This document shows, piece by piece, positions 1 to 6,649 of a stretch of 11,266 bases of DNA. Under the pieces are notes generated by a model. It was not told where the DNA came from, made no database searches, and saw only the letters and a program-made list of their open reading frames with translations. The DNA comes from Gammaproteobacteria bacterium. Its GTDB lineage: Bacteria; Pseudomonadota; Gammaproteobacteria; Porifericomitales; Porifericomitaceae. The position numbers and the translations under genes were made by a program. The stretch's first letter is position 1; every line of letters starts with the position of its first letter. The stretch lies in assembly GCA_028817255.1 (NCBI GenBank), contig JAPPQA010000124.1, forward strand, positions 1 through 11,266, read 5' to 3'.

Positions 1-55
1 GGAGGTAGGGCGCGATCCCCCGCCGCGTCGTCTCCACCTCCGGCAGCTCAGGCAT
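1..55 (-). CDS. mutM: Formamidopyrimidine-DNA glycosylase, N-terminal 18 codons only (cut by window edge)
   Basis: The minus strand from position 55 reads ATG followed by codons for Pro-Glu-Leu-Pro-Glu-Val-Glu-Thr, then Thr-Arg-Arg-Gly-Ile-Ala-Pro-Tyr-Leu, and runs off the left edge. This is the hallmark N-terminus of MutM/Fpg. In that family the initiator Met is removed so that Pro becomes the catalytic nucleophile and the following Glu the acid/base; both residues are present. The enzyme excises 8-oxoguanine and other oxidised purines and nicks the strand. The gene follows the DUF499 stop after 91 nt, on the same strand. It is a core housekeeping gene, so the defence genes are likely inserted next to it. 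Nei shares the fold, but the PELPEVETxRRG start points to MutM. No strong ribosome binding site is visible upstream. Confidence 0.85.
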   Translation of the reverse strand, partial: MPELPEVETTRRGIAPYL

Positions 56-88
56 CGGCTGGGCGCCTATGGGCGTTGCGCGGCGGCG

Positions 89-103
89 GCCGGGACACCC
101 GGC
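89..103 (-). terminator. Small GC hairpin between the DUF499 gene and mutM (weak terminator candidate)
   Basis: A perfect 6-bp inverted repeat (GCCGGG / CCCGGC) with a 3-nt loop lies in the 91-nt gap after the DUF499 stop. No run of T follows on the transcribed strand, so it does not meet the usual intrinsic terminator pattern. It may only attenuate, or mean nothing in such GC-rich sequence. I see nothing else in 56-146. Confidence 0.2.
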
Positions 104-146
104 GCCCGGGCAAAGCAAGCGCCCTCATAGTCCGGGGCCGGCAGAG

Positions 147-2933
147 TTACGAATCCGGTTCTTCCACGCGCACCCGATCTGCCAATCCGAGTTCGTCCAG
201 TATTTGCCGCAATTCTTTCGTTAAATTTCCGGCGGTGGCGGCATTGACGCGGTTGCGGAGGTCAATGCTAAGGGTCAGTTCGTCGCCCTTTCGCAATTTG
301 GGGATTATTCTGGTGCCCAATCTGTTCCAGATTTCGGGGGGCACTTCGCCGCGCAGACGAATTGTTTTCGTGCCGCCTGCGGCGGCATCGGCAGCTCTCT
401 CACTGTCCCCCGTTCCGACCGGAGACAACAATCCCTCGCCGGAATCGCCGGAAGGATATGGGGTCGCCGGCGGCGCTTTATCCTCCCCGGGCCTTTCCCG
501 CAACGCCGATGCTTTCTCCTTGGTCAGCAGAAAGGCATCGGCATCGAAAGCGACTTCGGCTGGATCGAGATTCTCCGCATACCACAGCCGCTCGTAACCG
601 CCGCCGTCCTTTGCGCCTGAGCCCAGGCCGAATTCCCCGCGCGCGACCAGTTCGGGAATTTTCCCGCGCAGGATCCGATCCGGATCTTTCAGGCGGATCA
701 GCGATCCGTCCACAAAACTTTTGCGCAGGCCGTCCAGCGGCCCGGCGCCGGACTCGCGGAAAGCGTCCGGCCAGTTGCGTCCCAGATAACCCGCTCCCAC
801 GGACTCCTCCAGCAGGCCCTGCGACCGCAATGCCGTAACGACGCGCCCGCGTAGCGTCTCATTGGAACTGCTGTGGCCGACGCCCAGGTCAATGATCTTG
901 AGTTCGCCCGGCTCCTGTTTCTGATACAGGACGGCGTAGCGGTAACTCGCCCACACCTCTTCCGTGGCCGCGTCTTCGGCTTCCGGGGGTTTAGACCGCA
1001 ACTCATTGCGATCTTCGGGGCCCAGGGTTCTATCCTTGAACTCTTGCTTCACGCGCCTCCAGGCGAGCGACTGCTCCACTTTCCGGCGCAGTTCGCGGCC
1101 CGGTTTTTTCAGGCACCAAACCAACGCGCCCGGATAAAGGCGCGGTGACTGGCCGCGCCGAATCGTCCAATCCCGCAACCGCTCCCGCAGGCGTACGCCC
1201 TCATCCCATTCCGTTTCAGGCGAGACCACGACCAGCGTCAGTCTTGGATTGTCCCCGATCGCCGCGCTGTCTTTGGGAAACGCAGCCAGAGGAACATCCC
1301 CGCGGCCGCTGTCGAATGCTTTTTTCACCACAGTCTCCATGGCGGGTTTAATCTCGGTTTCCTCATCCAAAGAGGCGAGGCGGTCGTTGACCACTTTTTT
1401 CAAGGTCGGCTGGTAACCGATTCTGAAACCGTCGGTGCCGATCTTGCGGATAAAGTAGGATTTGTCTTCCAGCAGCAGCGCGGCATTGTCCACCGAGGCC
1501 GTGTCAACTTCCGGTTCGCCAAGGGCAAAGCGCAACTCCGGCAGGTGGGCGACTCTTTCCGCCTGGCCGCCGGAAGACTCGAAAAAGATCGTTGTCCCCA
1601 CCCGGCGGTGGATGTCGCGCAACGCGCCCTGCGTGTCGGCGTCCAGTACGCGGGCGTGGGCCCGGTCGCCGGCGATGTCCGTGTCAATGGCGGCGCTCAA
1701 CCGGCTCTCGCCCAACTGGCCCAGCACCACGCCGAGAAATTCGGGAACGCTCAGCGGCGCCGAGCCCAGCGTAATCAACGGCTCGTTGCGTGCCTTGTTG
1801 AAGCCATCCTGGTAAGCCCATGAAATCCACTGCGCCAGCATCGCCAGCGTACCCCGTGTGCGCTGGTATTGGGCCAGGGCCTGCCACTTGCGCTGAAATA
1901 CGGCGAGGGCGGCTGGATGAAAGGGGTAGCACGCCGCAAACCGCTCGCGCAGAAAGTCCCGCGCTTTCTTTTCCTTGTTCGCGCTGTCCATCGCCGTCCA
2001 CTCCGACGGCAACTCGCTACGGTGCTTGAAGCACCAGTCGGCGTAAGTTTTGGAGATTCTATTTCGCGTCCGCTCGTCGCCGATGGAATCGAACAACCGC
2101 CGGCGCACCACCTCGCCGATTTCCCCCTCGTCATTGGCGATCAAGTCCTTGGCCACCCGCTGCACCACCTTGGTGATTTTTTCCTGCCACTGCATATCGC
2201 CCTCGGTCATCTCCACCGCGCTGCGCGGCAGGCTGATGACGGCGGCGCCATGGGTGGTTGCGGTCATCGCCATCGTCAGGTTCTGGATAAAGGCATGAAA
2301 CCGGTCGGCCAGTTCGGAGTGGCGATTCATAAAGTTCAGCACTTCGTCAAAGAGCACCAGCACCGGCCCGCCGGCCTCGGCAAAAACGCGCTCCAGCGCC
2401 GCGGTTCCAGGCGGCGTCTGCCGGGCATCGGCGCCAAGCGCCCGCACTCCGGCATCGCCGGCCAGTTGCCGGGCCAGGTCTATCCAGGGCGTTTCGTTTT
2501 TTTCCTGCGGGTCCCAGGCCGTCCCCACGAACACCGCTACCTTCGCCGCCGGCGCCTGCGCCAGCCCGGCATCAATCAGCAGCAGTTCCCGCACCCCGTC
2601 ATTGCCGCTCACCTTGTCGCCGCTGGTGGCCAGGTGGTAGAGCGCGTTCAGCGTATGCGTCTTGCCGCCGCCGAATTGCGTCACCAGCGTCATCACCGGC
2701 GCGGTGTTGGCTGTTTGGCCCGCCAGCCGCCGCAACACCATGCCGCTATGCTTGCGCAATGCCCGCGTAAAGCAGGTGCGCGCAAAGAACTGCACCGGGT
2801 CACGGTAATCCTTCGGCGCCGTTCCCGCCACCACCTGCGCCAGATCAATGGCGAACTCGTCGGGGTTGAAAGAACGCCCCTCGCGCACTTCGGCGCGGAG
2901 GGTTACGACTTTATACCAGGGGGTCAGGGGCAT
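147..2933 (-). CDS. DUF499 family ATPase (COG1483-like), ATPase component of a DUF1156/DUF499 defence or modification locus
   Basis: The protein has 928 residues. It opens with the conserved PWYKVV start of DUF499 proteins. It has a Walker A GGGKTHT (residues 88-94) after a VTQF strand, and a Walker B VLVLFDE (D196, E197). The remainder is a long, charged DUF499-type helical region, and the C-terminus is an alpha/beta segment rich in Arg/Lys ending in EEPDS. Family members are found beside DUF1156 methyltransferases, often with a helicase and DUF3780. An energy-dependent role in DNA sensing or remodelling is inferred, not shown. The ATG at 2933 fits the family N-terminus although no clear Shine-Dalgarno precedes it. 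The gene is separated from the PIN gene by 65 nt, the largest upstream gap in the block, and that gap contains a -10-like hexamer. GC is high, like the methyltransferase. Confidence 0.88.
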   Translation of the reverse strand: MPLTPWYKVVTLRAEVREGRSFNPDEFAIDLAQVVAGTAPKDYRDPVQFFARTCFTRALRKHSGMVLRRLAGQTANTAPVMTLVTQFGGGKTHTLNALYHLATSGDKVSGNDGVRELLLIDAGLAQAPAAKVAVFVGTAWDPQEKNETPWIDLARQLAGDAGVRALGADARQTPPGTAALERVFAEAGGPVLVLFDEVLNFMNRHSELADRFHAFIQNLTMAMTATTHGAAVISLPRSAVEMTEGDMQWQEKITKVVQRVAKDLIANDEGEIGEVVRRRLFDSIGDERTRNRISKTYADWCFKHRSELPSEWTAMDSANKEKKARDFLRERFAACYPFHPAALAVFQRKWQALAQYQRTRGTLAMLAQWISWAYQDGFNKARNEPLITLGSAPLSVPEFLGVVLGQLGESRLSAAIDTDIAGDRAHARVLDADTQGALRDIHRRVGTTIFFESSGGQAERVAHLPELRFALGEPEVDTASVDNAALLLEDKSYFIRKIGTDGFRIGYQPTLKKVVNDRLASLDEETEIKPAMETVVKKAFDSGRGDVPLAAFPKDSAAIGDNPRLTLVVVSPETEWDEGVRLRERLRDWTIRRGQSPRLYPGALVWCLKKPGRELRRKVEQSLAWRRVKQEFKDRTLGPEDRNELRSKPPEAEDAATEEVWASYRYAVLYQKQEPGELKIIDLGVGHSSSNETLRGRVVTALRSQGLLEESVGAGYLGRNWPDAFRESGAGPLDGLRKSFVDGSLIRLKDPDRILRGKIPELVARGEFGLGSGAKDGGGYERLWYAENLDPAEVAFDADAFLLTKEKASALRERPGEDKAPPATPYPSGDSGEGLLSPVGTGDSERAADAAAGGTKTIRLRGEVPPEIWNRLGTRIIPKLRKGDELTLSIDLRNRVNAATAGNLTKELRQILDELGLADRVRVEEPDS

Positions 2934-2968
2934 GGGCGGGTTAGCGCTTGGAGGTGGAGGATGGGGCG

Positions 2969-2974
2969 ATTATA
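2969..2974 (-). promoter_or_regulatory. -10-like hexamer upstream of the DUF499 gene
   Basis: The minus strand reads TATAAT here, a perfect sigma-70 -10 consensus, 36 nt upstream of the DUF499 ATG and preceded by an A-rich run. At 16-18 nt spacing the upstream sequence is C-rich and does not resemble TTGACA, so a -35 box is missing. It could be an internal promoter that uncouples DUF499 from the genes before it, or a chance match. Confidence 0.3.
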
Positions 2975-2998
2975 GGGGATTTTTTGCGTCGGGGGCGG

Positions 2999-3463
2999 CT
3001 ACGGCCGCTTTTTGCATATATCCCTGTGTTCATGCAACCACTTCTGATGACTGCCTCTGATATTGCCTTTCGGATAAAGCACCCCTCGGGGGTTGTCAAC
3101 GAGTTGTTTTTTGACAAAATCTTTCTCCAATTTTCCATCGTTTGCATACAGCAAGCGCGCGCCACTGGCTTGAGCCAGGGCAATCACATGCGCGTCATTC
3201 GACTTGCATACATTTGATTTACGAATCTTTGCAGTCAAGGCATCAACTTTCTCATCAGGAACAAATTTGACAAAGCCAACACGTTCACCTTCGCTCAGCC
3301 AATTCTTGACGGATTCTTTCTCAGTAAGTTCTTCCTTTAGCAGACCACCAACGACCAGGCTGAGCTTTCTCGACTCGATCCACTCACGGAATTTGCTGGC
3401 TGCCGTTGTCGGCTTGGATACAAAAATCATGTCCCTGACGCTGTTATCGAGTATCGCGCACAC
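2999..3463 (-). CDS. PIN-domain protein, probable ribonuclease partner of the preceding ATPase
   Basis: The protein has 154 residues and starts at GTG, giving MCAILDNSVRD. The PIN layout is visible: D6 at the end of the first strand (AILDNS), an acidic pair in KEEL (E44/E45), D90 in the SNDAHVIALA helix, and D109 in the LLYANDGKL strand followed by DF. These are the usual metal-binding acidic positions of PIN nucleases, which cut single-stranded RNA and serve as toxins or effectors. The GTG directly follows the TGA of the ATPase gene with no spacer, so the two are almost certainly translationally coupled. The AGGAGG at 3476-3481 supports this start. No small antitoxin-like ORF lies beside it, which argues against an ordinary VapBC pair. 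Base composition is clearly AT-richer than the flanking DUF499 gene. The C-terminus is Lys/Arg/His-rich. Confidence 0.75.
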   Translation of the reverse strand: MCAILDNSVRDMIFVSKPTTAASKFREWIESRKLSLVVGGLLKEELTEKESVKNWLSEGERVGFVKFVPDEKVDALTAKIRKSNVCKSNDAHVIALAQASGARLLYANDGKLEKDFVKKQLVDNPRGVLYPKGNIRGSHQKWLHEHRDICKKRP

Positions 3464-4813
3464 TCAGAGTTTTAACCTCCTGTTCACCTCGTCCATGAAG
3501 AATTTTCGATAGCTGGCGGGGGCGTCAATTACTTGTCCCTCTTTATCCAGTTGGAGGGAATGAATTTTGACATCCAAATCGCCACGCTCGAAGAACAGAA
3601 TGGAGACATCCTCCGGTTTCAATTTTGACTCGTTGTCACGAACATCCATACGCACCCGGTCGAGCAGGTAATCGCTGTGGGTTTCCACTACAAAGCGGTG
3701 GCGTCTTGCCCCGACGAGTTTGCAGAATAAACTGCCGAGAGCAGCCTGGGCGCTGGGATGCAGGTGCACTTCGGGTTGTTGCATAAGAAACATCCTGGGC
3801 ACGTTTAGGCGTAGCAATTCGGTTATGATGGGAAGCACCTGATTAACGCCGTAACCGACATCAATCAAATTGCGGTATGGACCTTTCAATTTGCCTCCGG
3901 ATTTCCTGATTTGCAACTGAAAAGGCTCGGTTTCTTTCTTTCCCAGCGGTCTAATCGAAATTTCGTCAAAGAGTCCCGTATCCTTGCCAAATTTTTCGAG
4001 CGCGTCCTTCAGGCGCCTCCATTCACCTTCACTCCGAAAGCGCAGATGAGCCAGATACATGGGAATGTGATCGCCTTCCGGATCTGGAGTTATACGCATT
4101 GGGTCGTAGGTTCGACGCGGCTTGGAACGAACGGGCGCGCTGGCATAGGGGCGGTGGCGCGAATAGACAGAATCAAATCGCTCAAAATTTTTCAGGATGT
4201 CACGAATTTTTTCTGCTTCTTCCTGGGTAATCTCTTTGGAAAGGGATTTCGATTTAGAAGGGTTCTCCTCAAATGCCCATATGAGGCGCCTGAATTGCCA
4301 CCCCAAAGGGGCAAGTCTATCTTGCTCTTCCAGATCATCAACTGTAACTCGATGCCGAGGCCCGGTGAATTTCAATTCTTTCGGCTGCTCACTGGATACG
4401 GAAAATCGCAATATCGACTTATCCTTTTTAGAATTATCTTCTTCAACCCACATTGCCTCATGAGACAGGTGCCTTTTCACAACCACCGGCGCAGTTTTTC
4501 CCTGCTGGAAAGTCACCACAAAATCGAAGGCGCCATTTTTCGATGCAAGCTCAAAACCCGCTTCGAAGCTGTCCGCCCGGCTGCCTTTTGCGCCTCGGTG
4601 GTGGGCAATCTCGTCAAAGCTGCCGAGATCGTAGGGTTCTTCCTTGAAATCAGGAACAATCTCTCGAAACGCCACATCACACAACGCCCGAATCAACGCC
4701 AGAAACGACGTCTTCCCCGTGCTGTTGTCCCCCACCAGCAGCGTAAGCGGCGCCAGCCGCACGTCCTGCTTTTCGCGGAAGCAGCGAAAATTTTCCAGGA
4801 TGATCTTGTTCAT
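3464..4813 (-). CDS. SMC/ABC-like AAA ATPase (DUF3696/AAA_21 type), paired with the PIN nuclease
   Basis: With the start at ATG 4813 the protein has 449 residues and begins MNKIILENFRCF, the usual start of this class. Walker A is GDNSTGKTS (28-36). The signature-like loop is VGYGVNQVLPI. The Walker B region reads MFLMQQPEVHLHP (341-353) and the H-loop reads VVETHS (375-380). The reading frame stays open upstream to 4906, but that extension is an out-of-frame reading of the methyltransferase remnant and should not be annotated. The Walker B carries Q345-Q346 where DE, or EQ in many DUF3696 relatives, is expected. Similar ATPases partner with nucleases in Septu, retron and PARIS systems. By analogy this one may hold or gate the adjacent PIN protein; that is inference. 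GC is low, near 40-48% in sampled stretches, suggesting separate acquisition. Its ATG lies 7 nt after the remnant's stop. Confidence 0.85.
   Translation of the reverse strand: MNKIILENFRCFREKQDVRLAPLTLLVGDNSTGKTSFLALIRALCDVAFREIVPDFKEEPYDLGSFDEIAHHRGAKGSRADSFEAGFELASKNGAFDFVVTFQQGKTAPVVVKRHLSHEAMWVEEDNSKKDKSILRFSVSSEQPKELKFTGPRHRVTVDDLEEQDRLAPLGWQFRRLIWAFEENPSKSKSLSKEITQEEAEKIRDILKNFERFDSVYSRHRPYASAPVRSKPRRTYDPMRITPDPEGDHIPMYLAHLRFRSEGEWRRLKDALEKFGKDTGLFDEISIRPLGKKETEPFQLQIRKSGGKLKGPYRNLIDVGYGVNQVLPIITELLRLNVPRMFLMQQPEVHLHPSAQAALGSLFCKLVGARRHRFVVETHSDYLLDRVRMDVRDNESKLKPEDVSILFFERGDLDVKIHSLQLDKEGQVIDAPASYRKFFMDEVNRRLKL
3476..3481 (-). promoter_or_regulatory. Ribosome binding site for the PIN gene
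   Basis: AGGAGG on the minus strand lies inside the last codons of the ATPase gene, 12 nt before the GTG at 3463. The spacing is long but the match is strong, and it decides the GTG start over internal codons. Confidence 0.6.
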
Positions 4814-4820
4814 TTCCGGT

Positions 4821-4997
4821 TCATTTTGGCGCTGCCAGCAGAATGGCCTCCAGCAGGCGCTTCTCCTCGTTGCTGGCAGGGTATAGCGCCGCCAGCGCAT
4901 TGGCAAGGCGCAGGAAGCCGGGGCCGCCTTCCTCCGTCATCCGCGCACGGAATCGCGCCCGCCGGCAGCAGCGTAAGTTCCCCGGGCCTACGGGCAT
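4821..4997 (-). pseudogene. Remnant of a second DUF1156 methyltransferase 3' end (58-codon ORF)
   Basis: This short open frame starts at ATG 4997, overlapping the OLD-nuclease stop by 10 nt, and ends with TGA 7 nt before the next ATPase ATG. Its last ~34 residues, from GPGFLRLANALAALYP to LLEAILLAAPK, match the C-terminus of the full DUF1156 protein in frame, with one Gly-to-Ser change. The ~20 residues before are Arg/Cys-rich and do not match well, although ARMTEEGGPGF could be an allelic form of RGERERGPGF. It is too short to have methyltransferase activity. It may persist because it couples translation from the OLD gene to the following ATPase gene. I read it as a recombination scar rather than a functional gene. 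Confidence 0.8.
4825..4932. repeat. Direct repeat, copy 1 (DUF1156 3' end)
   Basis: This copy aligns base for base with 6654-6761. There are two mismatches in the first 103 bp (at 4874 and 4899) and one more by 4932, after which identity collapses. It has the same orientation as the other copy, at an offset of 1829 bp. The two copies bracket the OLD-family gene. Confidence 0.93.
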
Positions 4998-6646
4998 AGA
5001 ACTTTCCCGATCCGATCCAGTTTCGCCACCGCCTCGGGATGAATTTCTTGCGGCTCCATCTTTGCGGCAAGCAGGTAAAGGTCTTTCTTGGGAGTGGGGA
5101 ACCCTATCTTCTCGAACAATGGCACGAGAAACTCATTGCTGCCTTTGATGCGCTCGAGTGAGACATGATTGCCGAAGAGCTCGGTTCCCTTGGGCACGTG
5201 CCGATGGAATGCCTCCTCAACTTCCCGGTCCAACAACGGAAAATCCAGGAAGCGCTTCATTGCCTCAAGTTGTAAAAGATAATTCTCAATTTCGTATCGT
5301 TGCCAGCGCAATACTACAAGCCCGGATTTTTTGGTTTCTTCGTCCAGTTGATCGCGGTTGTCTCCATCGAGGAGACAGAGGCCGCGCATCTGCGGGAAAG
5401 CCGCCTGCATGGCAAAAAAATGCGCCCCGGCTTCGCGTATGCTTCTGCCGCCGAGCCAGTGTACGAAAGGGCGCTTGAAAAAGCGCTGGCTGGGATGATT
5501 AAGAATCCTGGCCCATTCGCCCAGTATCTTCTCGTCCGTTTCTCCCTCTACGTAAAGGACGGCGCCGATCCCCCGGCCATGGAGCAAATCCGTAGTCGTG
5601 ACACGCTTGAGCGCCTCGCGAAGGCGGTCGCGCTCGGTCCGGCTGGTAAGCGGGCGGGGCGCATCGGAAAAAAATTCGCATACCTTGGCCGGCTCGGTCG
5701 CATCCAGGATCACCTCGGAGTGCGTGGCGACGATAACCTGACTTTGGCGTTCCCGCGCCACCTTGCGGATTAACTCATATGCCTGTTTCTGCAAGATGAC
5801 ATGTTGGTGCGCGTCCGGCTCGTCGAGCAGGATAACCGTGGCCGGGCGGGAGTGCAGGAATGCCAGCAACAGAAGCACCTGCAGGGTGCCGCTCCCAACA
5901 TTGGAAAGGTCAAGCGGACGAGCGGTGCCGGGATCCTTGTATTCGCATACGATGAATGGCCGGGCCGGCGAATAGGACGGTTCTTTCAGTTCGATGCCAA
6001 ACAGATCGCGGATGTGCCCCGCGACTTGCAGCCAGTCTTCCTTCGATTCTTTTTCGGCGATTTCCCATAGCAGATTGCGCAGGATCTCCCCTGGCCGCCC
6101 CTGGCCGACCAGCAAATCCTGCATGCCGCGGTCGTGCCGTTGCTCGTCCCGCGCGATCCCCGAGAGAGGAGGAACATGAACAATCTCGAGATCCCTGGCG
6201 CCTGGCGGGGGGAATTTCTGAATGACGTCGTTTGTCAGATTTTTTGCCTTCAGCGGCCGCACGTAAATCAGCTCGGAGTTGGCATAATCGAACTCGAGAC
6301 CGCATTCCCATTTTTGGCCCCTGGACCGCCCTTCCAGGACGATTTCAATCAAGCGCCGCCTGGATTGCTTGCCGCCTGTCATTATCCTTCGGTCTTCCCA
6401 AAGGAGATTCATCTCCCGCAACGGCACGGCGGTAAAATCGGTGCGGGTAATCGAGGCGCCGGAGCGCCGGTCTTTCCTTCTTCGCTGCGCCAGCCATCGC
6501 TCCAGTCCCGATTTCCAAGTCACGATTGCTTGCAGCAACGTAGATTTGCCGGCGTTATTCGGGCCGGCCAGCACAACGGCGCCCGCAAGATCGAAAGTCT
6601 GGCTGGAGAAGCGTTTGAAATTGCGGATGGTGACTCGCTCGATCAT
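4988..6646 (-). CDS. OLD-family ATPase with C-terminal TOPRIM nuclease domain
   Basis: The protein has 552 residues. The N-terminal ABC/SMC-like ATPase starts MIERVTIRNFKRF, with Walker A GPNNAGKST (28-36), signature NVGSGTL (249-255), Walker B VILLDEP (D275, E276) and H-loop VATHS (306-310). The C-terminal TOPRIM domain has VEGETDE (E367) and LLDGDN (D427, D429), followed by the RYEIENYLL segment common in this family. All metal-binding acidic residues are present, so a functional nickase or nuclease is likely. OLD proteins act in phage exclusion, and GajA of Gabija is a relative. No UvrD-like helicase follows, so this is not a Gabija pair and looks like a stand-alone (class 1) OLD. The ATG lies 3 nt after the methyltransferase TAA without a clear Shine-Dalgarno, implying translational coupling. 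The gene is bracketed by a direct repeat of the methyltransferase 3' end. Confidence 0.9.
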   Translation of the reverse strand: MIERVTIRNFKRFSSQTFDLAGAVVLAGPNNAGKSTLLQAIVTWKSGLERWLAQRRRKDRRSGASITRTDFTAVPLREMNLLWEDRRIMTGGKQSRRRLIEIVLEGRSRGQKWECGLEFDYANSELIYVRPLKAKNLTNDVIQKFPPPGARDLEIVHVPPLSGIARDEQRHDRGMQDLLVGQGRPGEILRNLLWEIAEKESKEDWLQVAGHIRDLFGIELKEPSYSPARPFIVCEYKDPGTARPLDLSNVGSGTLQVLLLLAFLHSRPATVILLDEPDAHQHVILQKQAYELIRKVARERQSQVIVATHSEVILDATEPAKVCEFFSDAPRPLTSRTERDRLREALKRVTTTDLLHGRGIGAVLYVEGETDEKILGEWARILNHPSQRFFKRPFVHWLGGRSIREAGAHFFAMQAAFPQMRGLCLLDGDNRDQLDEETKKSGLVVLRWQRYEIENYLLQLEAMKRFLDFPLLDREVEEAFHRHVPKGTELFGNHVSLERIKGSNEFLVPLFEKIGFPTPKKDLYLLAAKMEPQEIHPEAVAKLDRIGKVLCP

Positions 6647-6649
6647 CTT

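Noticed and set aside
1869..2975. Plus-strand open frame of 368 codons opposite the DUF499 gene
   Set aside because: The sequence is Arg/His/Pro-rich without motifs, lies opposite a clearly recognisable DUF499 Walker A/B region, and is typical of GC-rich antisense frames.
2999..3463. VapC of a VapBC toxin-antitoxin pair
   Set aside because: No small antitoxin gene lies upstream; the partner is a 449-residue ATPase.
4814..4906. 31-residue N-terminal extension of the DUF3696-like ATPase
   Set aside because: It is an out-of-frame reading of the duplicated methyltransferase end; the same residues appear out of frame at 6643-6828. The family start MNKIILENF is at 4813.
3911..4999. Plus-strand open frame of 362 codons opposite the ATPase
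   Set aside because: It lies antisense to a protein with intact Walker A and H-loop motifs and resembles no family.
4988..6646. Gabija (GajA) assignment
   Set aside because: The ATPase-TOPRIM layout fits, but no UvrD-like GajB helicase follows, so only OLD family is supported.
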